The translations under genes were made by a program, and so were the position numbers. DNA of 64,000 nucleotides from a virus, in IMG/VR virus record IMGVR_UViG_3300028840_008184, positions 1-64,000 of that record; one strand, written 5' to 3'. Every line of letters starts with the position of its first letter. The first letter of the stretch is position 1. Below the pieces are notes generated by a model. That model ran no database searches. It was not told where the DNA came from and saw only the letters and a program-made list of their open reading frames with translations. Positions 51,415-59,682 of the stretch are shown in pieces.

Positions 51415-53064
51415 TTACGCTCCTGGTACTGGGGGCGCCCCTTCTGCTGGAGGTGCCTCTGGAGGAGGTGCCTCTGGAGGAGGTGCAGCCATCTCTGCCG
51501 CTGTCTCAGCTGGAACAGGCGCTTCTTCTTCCTCAACCTCAAACATCTCTTCTTCCTTCATTTCTACTGATGGTGCCTCGGCACCTTCTTCGCCCTCTTC
51601 TTTAAGTCCGCCCTTCAACTTATTAATTATTTTTTCAATTCTCGTAGCCACATATAGATTAAGCTCCAGGGCTTTTGCCTGAGCCTCACCCAGTTCTGGA
51701 AAGTGTGATGCAATATTCAAGCCGTCAAGCATCATGTCTGCTTTGGACAATTCCCTGACGAACTCTCTTTCGCTAAGCTTTTGAGCCAAAGGCTCAAGAA
51801 CGCCCAGAACATCTTTGACGGTCTTGCCCTCAAAGGGGCCACCCTCGGCTGCTTCTGGTGGCGCCTCTTCCTCCGGAGGTGGTGGCGGCGCTTCAGGTGG
51901 CGGCAGTTTTTCTTCTACGCCTGCGGGCACGCCCGCACCTTCCTCTGCCCCTTCCTCGGCTGGAGGAGGAGGTGGCAACTCTTCCATACCACCCATCATC
52001 TCTTCCATAGGAGGCATACCTTCCTCTTCTGGCTTCTTTTTGCTTTCGTATTCCCTTCCAGTGAGGGCCTTCTCGATTTGTGAAGCCACATCACCAGCGG
52101 GTGCTGGCGGCTGTGCTACTTTGCGAAGTGCATGCGCTCCCTCATAAAAACCCTCTTTTTCAAGCTTATTTGCCGTGCGAATTATACAATCTTGCATGGT
52201 CGTTGCAGTTTTAAGAGGAATGATTTCCCTCTGCAAAAACGAAAGCATTTCATCAAGATGAGTCCATTTATCAACGGGCCAAACATTAGCGAACTCTCTA
52301 AGCAGCTTTCTTGCTGAATCAAGCCTGCTTATTAACCCACGCTTAGAATCATCTACCGTTCTTTCCACCTTTCTTGGTCTGCCCGGTCTTCTTGTCTTGG
52401 CCAGTTCTATTTTTGGTTCCACTTCTGCCTTAGGTTTTGACTCCGGTTCTGGCTTTTGTTCTTCTTCAAATATTTCCCCTTTAAAAGGAATAGAGGGCGG
52501 AGTAAACTCGGCGGCAGATTTTTGTAGATTATACTTTTCCTGATCGCCGTTTTCATAATATCTTGCCCAACCTTCAAAGTCGAATTTTTCCATTGGGTCC
52601 CATCCCTCCGTAACTTTTTGAGTGGCTTCAGCACGACCTTTACCCCTCTTCATGGCGGCGTATATAGAAGCAAGCGCTTGGATCCATTTAGCTATATCTC
52701 TGAGCGGCCCTTTGTTTGAGCTTCTTATTCCAATATTGTTGGGATAAGCGACCGTCTCTTTATTTTGCAGGGCCTCATGAACCGCCCTGCGAATGTCGGT
52801 TAGATCTACTTTCTCTTCATCGCGAAGTTTGGCGAAGGCACAAGCGAGCACCTTTTCTTTGGGCACAGCCTCTTCCAGCTCAAACTCCTCAACCAAATCT
52901 TCATAAAAGTTGTCCAAATAAAAATATAGGTTTCTTTCTCTGTCGCTCTTGGCTCCCAATTCTGACAGCATGCCAGCATCACCATGAGCCAATTCCCACA
53001 GCTCTTCGGTCATGCCTTCGTCGGACATATTAATCAAAACATCTTTAGCATAATTAGTCGCCAT
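51415..53064 (-). CDS. Scaffold-like protein with hairpin tag
   Basis: 549 residues, from MATNYAKDVL (GAGG 6 nt upstream). WIQALASIYAAMKRGKGRAE and DPMEKFDFEGWARYYENGD form a conserved block, then LQKSAAE (K-x-A). KTRRPGRPRKVE (about 222-233) resembles an AT-hook. The hairpin tag (RTANKLEKEGFYEGAHALRK) ends in LRKVAQPPAPAG. The C-terminal 220 residues are Pro/Glu/Ala-rich with one helical block, like phage scaffold tails. Together with the protease/scaffold fusion it may form the prohead core. Role inferred. Confidence 0.65.
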   Translation of the reverse strand: MATNYAKDVLINMSDEGMTEELWELAHGDAGMLSELGAKSDRERNLYFYLDNFYEDLVEEFELEEAVPKEKVLACAFAKLRDEEKVDLTDIRRAVHEALQNKETVAYPNNIGIRSSNKGPLRDIAKWIQALASIYAAMKRGKGRAEATQKVTEGWDPMEKFDFEGWARYYENGDQEKYNLQKSAAEFTPPSIPFKGEIFEEEQKPEPESKPKAEVEPKIELAKTRRPGRPRKVERTVDDSKRGLISRLDSARKLLREFANVWPVDKWTHLDEMLSFLQREIIPLKTATTMQDCIIRTANKLEKEGFYEGAHALRKVAQPPAPAGDVASQIEKALTGREYESKKKPEEEGMPPMEEMMGGMEELPPPPPAEEGAEEGAGVPAGVEEKLPPPEAPPPPPEEEAPPEAAEGGPFEGKTVKDVLGVLEPLAQKLSEREFVRELSKADMMLDGLNIASHFPELGEAQAKALELNLYVATRIEKIINKLKGGLKEEGEEGAEAPSVEMKEEEMFEVEEEEAPVPAETAAEMAAPPPEAPPPEAPPAEGAPPVPGA

Positions 53065-53803
53065 ATCCATCCTCTATTTCGGCTTCCAGCATTTTCACAT
53101 CTGTATGTATTTTCTCAAACTTGGCTGGCTTATTGCGATATGAAAGATCCCTCATCTTCACGTCCAGCCTTTCAAGGAACTTCGCCGCCAGTCCAGGATC
53201 CATCTCCATCATCGTCTCTCTTACAGCCTCTCTAATCAAGGCCATCTGGTCTTCAATAACAGTCACATTAATATTGGTCTCTATCCTTTGGTCGGCAACC
53301 TTGTCTATATATTTAGCCCACTTCTCAATTACCGCAATATAAGTGGTGAAATATCCCTGCAAGTTTCTTTCTTGGTTTGTAGTCGCCTCACCATCTTGAG
53401 CCTTGTTGAAAAGATCTTCCATTCGGGACTCAATTACTAAAGAAAGCTTTGCCAATTGCTCTCTAATATCCAGGTGTAAATCTACAGCCTCTTTAACTTT
53501 CTCTTTGTAAGAAGGTAGATACTTAACTTGCGTGTGCTCCTTTTTAACATCCTTTTCTAACTTTTGTTCTCTGGCCACGTCTTTCATGTATTTGAGAGCT
53601 TCACCATCAACCGCCAGATGCTCTTTTCTAAACTTCTGCAATGTGCCGGGAGAAAGCCACTTGTCTTTTTCATCTGGAAACATTTCCTTAAGTGCTTCCG
53701 ACAGCTTCCTTACTCCCATTGGCCCCTTGAGCATCTTCACAATCCAATTTTTTTTCGGATGCCCCATCACTTTCGGGAACGTTTGTTTTTTCTTTTTAGG
53801 CAT
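53054..53803 (-). CDS. Putative small terminase or DNA-binding protein
   Basis: 249 residues from MPKKKKQTFP; MREKMPKKKK at 53815 is an alternative, but neither has a strong ribosome site. The N-terminus is basic (KKKKQTFPKVMGHPKKNW). A helix-turn-helix-like part follows (VRKLSEALKEMFPDEKDKW; SPGTLQKFRKEHL). The remainder is a long coiled coil ending in KMRDLSYRNKPAKFEK. This architecture (HTH plus oligomerising helices, upstream of TerL in the same transcript) fits a small terminase, but no diagnostic motif proves it. Confidence 0.5.
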   Translation of the reverse strand: MPKKKKQTFPKVMGHPKKNWIVKMLKGPMGVRKLSEALKEMFPDEKDKWLSPGTLQKFRKEHLAVDGEALKYMKDVAREQKLEKDVKKEHTQVKYLPSYKEKVKEAVDLHLDIREQLAKLSLVIESRMEDLFNKAQDGEATTNQERNLQGYFTTYIAVIEKWAKYIDKVADQRIETNINVTVIEDQMALIREAVRETMMEMDPGLAAKFLERLDVKMRDLSYRNKPAKFEKIHTDVKMLEAEIEDGYGD

Positions 53804-53815
53804 TTTTTCTCTCAT

Positions 53816-53871
53816 AAAAAAGGCCCAACTAGACACTCTTACTGTAATGCCTATAAGAGATCCAATTGGGC
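53816..53871 (-). terminator. Hairpin terminator abutting next gene start
   Basis: The arms GCCCAATTGGATCTCTTA and TAAGAGTGTCTAGTTGGGC pair with a few G-U or mismatch positions across a 12-nt loop. On the minus strand CTTTTTT follows. It lies 10 nt past the stop of the 338-residue gene, and the T-tract runs directly into the first possible ATG of the next gene. It could be a terminator, an attenuator or a leader hairpin. Confidence 0.7.
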
Positions 53872-53880
53872 GTTCTCACC

Positions 53881-54897
53881 TTAAGTAAGTCTGGACAACA
53901 CATCTGATCTTGAATCGTAAAAGCGCATAGGTATTCCGCCATAATTGCTTTCCATGGGTGTCTGCGCCGCTACGCTGCCGCCCGGAACCCCTTGGCCCTC
54001 ATAATTAACATAGCCGGTCTCATAATTGTATTCCTTGCCGTCTAAAGGACATTGATAAGTATGATCATCGATCCTAACCGCCTGAACTCCTATGTGATCT
54101 GGACAGTATCTTGTAGAGAGCGATCCTTCATGTATGGGCTGAAGCGGAGGTTGGTTCTCACTTGCTTTCCCAGCTTGAGGACAATATCCATAATCCTCGG
54201 CAGTCTTAATTAGCCCAAGACTCTCATCAACTTTGTCAGCCAGTGCATAGAAACCGTTTTCATCTAACCAATTGGCAAGCCTAGTTAAATCATAGGTGGC
54301 GCTGGAGAAAGTTTGAACATCTTTTATTCTATCAGCGTGTTTCCACAGCACCTTAGCCATGTGACGCATATCTTCGTAAATTTTCGGTTTTAATTCTTCA
54401 GTTTTGCCCCACTCAAGCTGATCCGCATGTTGCTTCAACCTCTCAGCTATTAGGCCCATCAACGTGGCTAGCACATAACCGTCGCCTCTGCTCTCCGAAA
54501 TAACCTCATATTCTTTCTCTTTCTCCTTGCTTTTTCTGGCCTTCTCAATTGGGATAATATCAGCCTCGTCAGCTTTTTTAACCAAAGCCACCATGTCAGT
54601 AATCTTATCGGCCAGAGCATGAAATCCACTTTCATCAAGATAGTCAGCGAACTTAACCAACTCTTCAACAGAAGAAGAAGCGACCTTGGCTTTTTGATGC
54701 GCTGCCATTAATTTTTGCTGATAGTTCCTCACGAACTGCCCAAGATGGCCAACATTTTCAACCATCCTGTTAATGGCGGCTTGCCGCTGCTGAGGAGTTC
54801 CAGTATTTACCTGCCTCGTCAGCGGCACAAGATTCATACCATGGAACTGGGTTAAGTTCCTTAGCAGTTCTTGCAGAACCTCCTGATAAGGATTCAT
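53881..54897 (-). CDS. Protein with two hairpin tags and zinc ribbon
   Basis: 338 residues. Two clear hairpin tags: LVKFADYLDESGFHALADKI (about 80-100, ending LVKKADEAD) and LTRLANWLDENGFYALADKV (about 203-223, ending LIKTAED). Between them is a helical block; C-terminal to the second is a zinc-ribbon-like part (YCPDHIG ... YQCPLDGKEYNYETGY). GGIPMRFYDSRSDVLSRLT closes the protein. It is the best template for the tag consensus because both copies are in one chain. Probably a core or internal head protein. Confidence 0.7.
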   Translation of the reverse strand: MNPYQEVLQELLRNLTQFHGMNLVPLTRQVNTGTPQQRQAAINRMVENVGHLGQFVRNYQQKLMAAHQKAKVASSSVEELVKFADYLDESGFHALADKITDMVALVKKADEADIIPIEKARKSKEKEKEYEVISESRGDGYVLATLMGLIAERLKQHADQLEWGKTEELKPKIYEDMRHMAKVLWKHADRIKDVQTFSSATYDLTRLANWLDENGFYALADKVDESLGLIKTAEDYGYCPQAGKASENQPPLQPIHEGSLSTRYCPDHIGVQAVRIDDHTYQCPLDGKEYNYETGYVNYEGQGVPGGSVAAQTPMESNYGGIPMRFYDSRSDVLSRLT

Positions 54898-54899
54898 TA

Positions 54900-56579
54900 T
54901 TAGTCACCTACCAAAACCTTAGCGTTGCTGAAGAAAGCTCCCTCCTCATTTTGCTTCTGTCTGGCATCATAAGTGGACTTAAGGTGATAAACACCATTTT
55001 CATCCCTTACAAGATCATGAGCGGGGCGACCCAACTTCTTATGGATTGGGTAAAGTGAGTTAGGCGTCCTAACAAACTGGCTACTATCGTCAAAAGACTG
55101 GGCCAATTTTTCTCTAACATCACCAATATTCATAAGCATTTCGTGGTAATCAGCAATCACATTTCTGTAGGTTTCCTCATCAAACTTCTGGGCAACAACT
55201 TCAATTGCCTCATCACAAGCTGGGAAGTTATTTTCCATAGCGGACTTCACAATAACATCCTTAAGTTCTGACAGGTTAAGGCCATAGAGACTGCTGTCGC
55301 TAGCGACGATAGTCTCGTTCCTCATGCCAGTTTTACTCAGCACGAAGGCTTGAAGTTTCGCGGCGGAGAAATCATCAACGTAATCGCCATGAGCAAACAC
55401 AGAAGGTAGAAGTGGAATACCACCGTTCATTTCCGTGGGAAGCTCAATGGTTAGTTTGCCGTTAGGCGTGTGTAGATCGGCTTCGCAGATAAAGCCATCT
55501 GACATAGATGCGGCTACTCTAATCTGGGATCCCTTGAATCCCATGGAGGCAAGTTCAGCAACCAACATCCCTTTTGCCAACCTCACAGAAGCCTGCGGGT
55601 AACCAAGTGTGGTTTCCAGCACACTCTCCTCGACCTCAGATGCAATAACCTTGAGTGGCTCAGGTGGCGCAGTCCTGGGGATTTCCACGTCTTTAAGGTC
55701 ATTAGACGGATCTGGCAAAGAAGCGAAGACACCAGTTCCAGAGAGACCTTCACTGCCGTTGGCTTCGGGGATTCCGGAAGCAACCTTGGTGAATTCCTCT
55801 TCGGATACGGCATTTTTCACATTGCCAGTAATAACGTCTAGGGAGTTGAGAATTGTTGATACTTCTGGTAGGCGCTCTTCGCGAAGTGATGCTCTTGATA
55901 TATAGTTGTCTAGGTTTGGTCTGCTAAGTTCATCGAAACGATCTCCAGCTACAAACACGCTAGGAAGCTGCTGTCCAGATGCATCAGCCGGGACATAGAC
56001 TCTCACGGCGCCCTGGTTGGTGTCCAAATCGGACGCAAACACTAGGAACCTTGAATTCCCACCGGCTAGTTTTACTCTGGCTCTATCAAAACCCAGGGTT
56101 CTTAATTCCATTTCCACTTTGCTCCGGGCGAAGACAGCATTTTGTGGATCATACTTATTAGATGTGGGCTCAAAAAAGTGATCAAATCCTTCCTTAACTT
56201 CTTGATCAATATCATAGTTAAGAAAGCCTTCGGTCGGATCTCTCATTTTCCCAATATACTCCTCATTAACCACCTGAGCCTTAGGCCCTTCGGATATGAG
56301 TAAGTCTCCAAGAACCTCTCTAAATCGGGTTCCAGAAGCATTGAGTCCAACTAACTCTTGATAGAGCTTCTCCACATCGCCCTGACTAATAAGCTGTTCA
56401 GGGTTTTTAGTATGGATTTGATCCACAACATTCGCCATAGCCTTAATTACAGTGTCCTGGGGGTTTTCTTCCGCAGCCACTTGCAGCCTTTCGTTAAGAT
56501 CACTAAGCAGAAACCTCTTGCCTTCCGTTAATTTAGCCAGCGCCAACTCTGCTTGTTCTTTTAGAGAGGTAATACTCAT
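54900..56579 (-). CDS. Virion protein with internal domain duplication
   Basis: 559 residues, from MSITSLKEQA (GGAGG 8 nt upstream). Two copies of an approximately 85-residue domain: about 150-233 (LRTLGFDRARVKLAGGNSRF ... LPSVFVAGDRFDELS) and about 330-413 (LASMGFKGSQIRVAASMSDG ... LPSVFAHGDYVDDFS). FTKVASG (K-x-A) lies between them. The C-terminus (NSLYPIHKKLGRPAHDLVRD) is a separate conserved-looking block. It is probably a structural protein with a repeated beta-domain. No catalytic motif seen. Confidence 0.65.
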   Translation of the reverse strand: MSITSLKEQAELALAKLTEGKRFLLSDLNERLQVAAEENPQDTVIKAMANVVDQIHTKNPEQLISQGDVEKLYQELVGLNASGTRFREVLGDLLISEGPKAQVVNEEYIGKMRDPTEGFLNYDIDQEVKEGFDHFFEPTSNKYDPQNAVFARSKVEMELRTLGFDRARVKLAGGNSRFLVFASDLDTNQGAVRVYVPADASGQQLPSVFVAGDRFDELSRPNLDNYISRASLREERLPEVSTILNSLDVITGNVKNAVSEEEFTKVASGIPEANGSEGLSGTGVFASLPDPSNDLKDVEIPRTAPPEPLKVIASEVEESVLETTLGYPQASVRLAKGMLVAELASMGFKGSQIRVAASMSDGFICEADLHTPNGKLTIELPTEMNGGIPLLPSVFAHGDYVDDFSAAKLQAFVLSKTGMRNETIVASDSSLYGLNLSELKDVIVKSAMENNFPACDEAIEVVAQKFDEETYRNVIADYHEMLMNIGDVREKLAQSFDDSSQFVRTPNSLYPIHKKLGRPAHDLVRDENGVYHLKSTYDARQKQNEEGAFFSNAKVLVGD

Positions 56580-56619
56580 TTTACTCGCCTCCAAGTATAT
56601 TTAGTCTTTCGATTTGCTA

Positions 56620-56628
56620 TATTAATAT
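56620..56628 (-). promoter_or_regulatory. Weak promoter-like motif ATATTAATA
   Basis: The minus strand reads ACATATATTAATATAGC, 41 nt upstream of the ATG at 56579, in the gap after the 722-residue gene. It lacks the leading C of the CTAYYAATA consensus, so it is a lower-confidence member. Confidence 0.3.
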
Positions 56629-56678
56629 ATGTCTTTATCAATTTTTTCAACTTCTCTTTCCATTGTTATTCTGAGATA

Positions 56679-58847
56679 TTATTCGTCATCCGCCTCAAGC
56701 TCTTCAAAGTATTCTTCAGCGGTCGGCAGAAACTCTGATTTTGAGAAACCCTTGCTGTGATATAGATGGGTTGGCTTCTTGGTGCCAAACTCACTTTCAG
56801 CAATGTCGGCAAGCTCCATCTTAAGTTCGTTCAGTTTTTCTCTGAGGATGCTCTTCTCATTTTCAGGCGTATCTTGTCTTCTAAGCCTGTGCTTGATGTC
56901 CCTCATATCGTCCAGTATTTCATCGATTCTTTCAGCACCAGGCTTTTCCTCTTCTTCCTCAAAGGACAGTTCTTCTCCTGGTTCCAACTGCTCCTCTTCC
57001 GCAAGCTCTCTGAAACTAAGAGGAACCCCCTCAGGTTCGTCCACGAGCTGCATCCCTTCCTCATCGGGCTCCTCTTCCTTAGCCTCTTCTCTTTCTTCAA
57101 GCTCTTCTACCATTCTTCTAAGCATGCCCACATTGCCAGAGCCTGCTTCCACATCATATATAAGACCAGACAAATCAACAGCTTCCTCGCTGCCTGGGTC
57201 TAAGTAATGTTCAAGAGCGTAATAGGCTTTCTCCAAAAGCTCTTCGTCTTTGTCTTCAACTTTCTGCTCACACTGGCCACACATGGATCTTTTAGAAAGA
57301 CAAAGATCATCGGCGGCTTTGACAGGGATTCCAACACAATCGCATTCGCCTGGGGAACCACCACATATATTACATTTGGGGCACATACATCCCTCTGGTG
57401 ATTTTCCACACTTGGGGCAATTTTTACACTTACACAATTTGCCAGGGTCGCCACATTTGGGGCAGATGCACTCACACAATTCTTTGGGACTACCACACTG
57501 CAAACAAGTTTTTATGTCTTCAGCCATTTTGGAAAGCTCAAGATCTAAGAAAGCAAGGCTCCATTGATCGGCGGCAAGGAGTCCAGGCTCCATACACTCG
57601 CTCTCGGTTTCTTCTATACCAAGCTCGGATTCTCCGGTTTCCACGCTAGATGGTTCTTTCGAATACTCTGGATCCCAAGGAATATATCTACCATCATCTT
57701 CCATCTCTTTTTTCCAAACCTTAAATGCTCGCTCAGGTGCATCTTTAATGGCGTTGGCCATTCTCCATCGCAGCTTTTCCATTTTTTCTGGAGTGTTTAC
57801 ATCATACTTAACTTCACTCCAGGACTGATAAGCAATAAATATTCTCTTCTGGTCGTGGGTGAGATCCAACTCTTCCAGTATTTCTTCTGCGGTGGGCTCC
57901 TTTTCCTTTTCACCAAAAGGCCAAACCGCATGCTTTTTGAGCCTAATCATATGATTGGCCATGGCCCATTGATCGGAAGCTTCGGCTTCGTCTTCCTCGT
58001 CATATTCGTCCCACCACGCATGGGGCTGCTCAAGCATCGGCAAGCTGCCATATTCAAGCGTCCCCAATCTTTTGCCAACCGCAGCAAGCTCAGAAACATC
58101 AACAATAAATACACCCTGCTCATCATTGGAGACCCCAATCATTCTGGGATTCACATCTTTGCCTTCTGCATCTTTCACCATGCACTCAACCGAATCCCAC
58201 CTCTCGCCTTCCAATGGTTCCTCTTTGACTGAAACATCACCCATGCCCTCACCATAAGGAATAGAGCTAAGTTTGTATCCATTAGGATAAGAAGTTAAAT
58301 AGCTGAATCCATGAGTGGTTGGCCTATATTCTACGGAGCCACCACTCTGCTCTAAAATAGACTTTATCTCCTCGGCTGTAAAATCATCCCAGGCGACAAT
58401 CTCTTTTAAAGCGGCTTGCTTATCAGAAGGAAGACTAAAATAAAAACTCCTAATAAACTTCTGGTCGCTATTAAGTCTCTCATAAATGGTATCCCTAAGC
58501 ATCCAAGCTTCTTTTGTATTAGTGGCTCCATACTCTTTACAGGCCACGCGCTTGATAGGAATATTTTGATAAGCGACAGTGATGTTCTCTTCTTTCTTAT
58601 CGAGCATAACTTTCCAGTTGCTCGTCACCACATTTTCCTCATCGCCTATATCAAAAGTGCGAACAAGGAACTCGCCATCGTCATTAGACTGAATCTGCCA
58701 GAGTTCCTCGGGGCCACTGTCTTTAAATCGCACCATATCAAAAGCAACTCTAATGATACGGTGCTCGTTCCCCTTTAGTGGGATGCGGCTTGTGTCCGGA
58801 TCCACGACATTGCTAAGGGACTTATAATCTAGTTCAAACTTTTCCAT
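56679..58847 (-). CDS. Large protein with tandem cysteine array
   Basis: 722 residues, first gene after the terminator/promoter gap. The N-terminal 270 residues are a beta/alpha part (IIRVAFDMVRFKDSGPEELW). RLKKHAVWPFG (about 300) matches the K-x-A motif. At about 445-503 a tandem array of Cys doublets repeats: CLQCGSPKELCEC, CPKCGDPGKLCKC, CPKCGKSPEGCMC, CNICGGSPGECDC. This is a four-unit zinc-finger array with unit CxxCGxxxxxCxC. VKAADD follows. The C-terminus is acidic and coiled coil. Nucleic-acid or protein binding by the array is inferred; no family recognised. Confidence 0.65.
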   Translation of the reverse strand: MEKFELDYKSLSNVVDPDTSRIPLKGNEHRIIRVAFDMVRFKDSGPEELWQIQSNDDGEFLVRTFDIGDEENVVTSNWKVMLDKKEENITVAYQNIPIKRVACKEYGATNTKEAWMLRDTIYERLNSDQKFIRSFYFSLPSDKQAALKEIVAWDDFTAEEIKSILEQSGGSVEYRPTTHGFSYLTSYPNGYKLSSIPYGEGMGDVSVKEEPLEGERWDSVECMVKDAEGKDVNPRMIGVSNDEQGVFIVDVSELAAVGKRLGTLEYGSLPMLEQPHAWWDEYDEEDEAEASDQWAMANHMIRLKKHAVWPFGEKEKEPTAEEILEELDLTHDQKRIFIAYQSWSEVKYDVNTPEKMEKLRWRMANAIKDAPERAFKVWKKEMEDDGRYIPWDPEYSKEPSSVETGESELGIEETESECMEPGLLAADQWSLAFLDLELSKMAEDIKTCLQCGSPKELCECICPKCGDPGKLCKCKNCPKCGKSPEGCMCPKCNICGGSPGECDCVGIPVKAADDLCLSKRSMCGQCEQKVEDKDEELLEKAYYALEHYLDPGSEEAVDLSGLIYDVEAGSGNVGMLRRMVEELEEREEAKEEEPDEEGMQLVDEPEGVPLSFRELAEEEQLEPGEELSFEEEEEKPGAERIDEILDDMRDIKHRLRRQDTPENEKSILREKLNELKMELADIAESEFGTKKPTHLYHSKGFSKSEFLPTAEEYFEELEADDE

Positions 58848-58902
58848 AGTGAATGATCTCCTAATGAAAAATAATTACACGTATTCGTTAATAATATTGG
58901 GA

Positions 58903-58911
58903 TATTGATAG
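58903..58911 (-). promoter_or_regulatory. Putative late promoter motif CTATCAATA
   Basis: The minus strand reads AGTTTCTATCAATATCCC, 56 nt upstream of the ATG at 58847 and well after the terminator at 59090-59123. It would begin the structural transcription unit. The rest of the 295-nt gap (58848-59142) shows no gene or other element that I can support. Confidence 0.6.
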
Positions 58912-59089
58912 AAACTCATACACAATGTTCAGCACTCCGCTGCGCGTATCAGTGTTTTGGCCAGCAATCTAATACGCGTAAAATCCCGAAATTAAAGAAA
59001 ATGATATAAATCCGCGATATTATTGTTTTGACGCACCGAGTCGCATACGATTTTTGAGCAAAAAATGGCCATGGCTGTGGCATGAAGAC

Positions 59090-59123
59090 AAAAAAATGGC
59101 CGGGGCGCGTGGCCCCGGCCATA
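59090..59123 (-). terminator. Strong rho-independent terminator
   Basis: The stem TGGCCGGGGC ... GCCCCGGCCA (10 GC-rich pairs) has a 5-nt loop. On the minus strand TTTTTTT follows. It ends the RuvC/DnaJ/RecA/primase/sigma-like operon 20 nt past the last stop. Confidence 0.92.
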
Positions 59124-59142
59124 TAAGCGTAATTATTAAATT

Positions 59143-59682
59143 TTATTCTTCCCAACTATCTTCTAGAGGATCTCGCGTTCTCAAGTCTTCTATTTTGCTA
59201 AGTATTTCCAATATATTTTCGTCATCAGCACAGAGCTTCTTGAGTTTCTTTATAGCGCCGCCATACCGCTTTTTGCCGTTGGCGTAATCTATATTTCCCA
59301 TGAGAAGCTTATGAACCGTGGTTTGATGTATTCCTAAATCCTCAGCTATTTGAGTTTGTGTTTTGCCCTGCAACCGCAACAGCACTACCTCTCGCTGTCG
59401 CTTCGTAAGGTCATTATTCACAATCCTCAAGACTTCCTCTATAAGTTGTTGTCTCAAGTCGTAGAATTCCTCCGAATATTTTGCAAGATTAACCTGTGCC
59501 CCCAAGCCATTGGCCATAGGGAAGTCATTTAAGATGACTGGATCCACAGAAATCTCAACAATTTTATATTGATAAGAGTCCGATTTGTTTTTTTTACGGG
59601 GCATTAACAAAACCTCAGCGGTAGTAATATTATCTTTCACACTTTCTTCTTCATCACTCCCATAAGGGTTCAACATTATCAT
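59143..59682 (-). CDS. Sigma-region-4-like transcription regulator
   Basis: 179 residues. A C-terminal helix-turn-helix of the sigma-70 region 4/LuxR type is clear: NDLTKRQREVVLLRLQGKTQ then TQIAEDLGIHQTTVHKLL. The N-terminal part lacks recognisable region 2, so it may be a partial sigma factor or a late-gene activator. The frame overlaps the primase by 29 nt; a start at MPRKKNKSD (59604, GAGG upstream) is an alternative giving about 153 residues. It is the last gene before the terminator and is the best local candidate to recognise the CTAYYAATA motif. Confidence 0.8.
   Translation of the reverse strand: MIMLNPYGSDEEESVKDNITTAEVLLMPRKKNKSDSYQYKIVEISVDPVILNDFPMANGLGAQVNLAKYSEEFYDLRQQLIEEVLRIVNNDLTKRQREVVLLRLQGKTQTQIAEDLGIHQTTVHKLLMGNIDYANGKKRYGGAIKKLKKLCADDENILEILSKIEDLRTRDPLEDSWEE

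Noticed and set aside
58848-59142. Search for tRNA or other structured RNA in the largest gap
   Set aside because: Only the terminator hairpin and the promoter-like motif were found; no cloverleaf or conserved RNA was recognised.
58949-59155. Minus-strand open frame of 68 codons in the gap after the sigma-like gene
   Set aside because: It overlaps the GC-rich terminator stem and the end of the preceding gene. It has no ribosome site and nonsensical composition.
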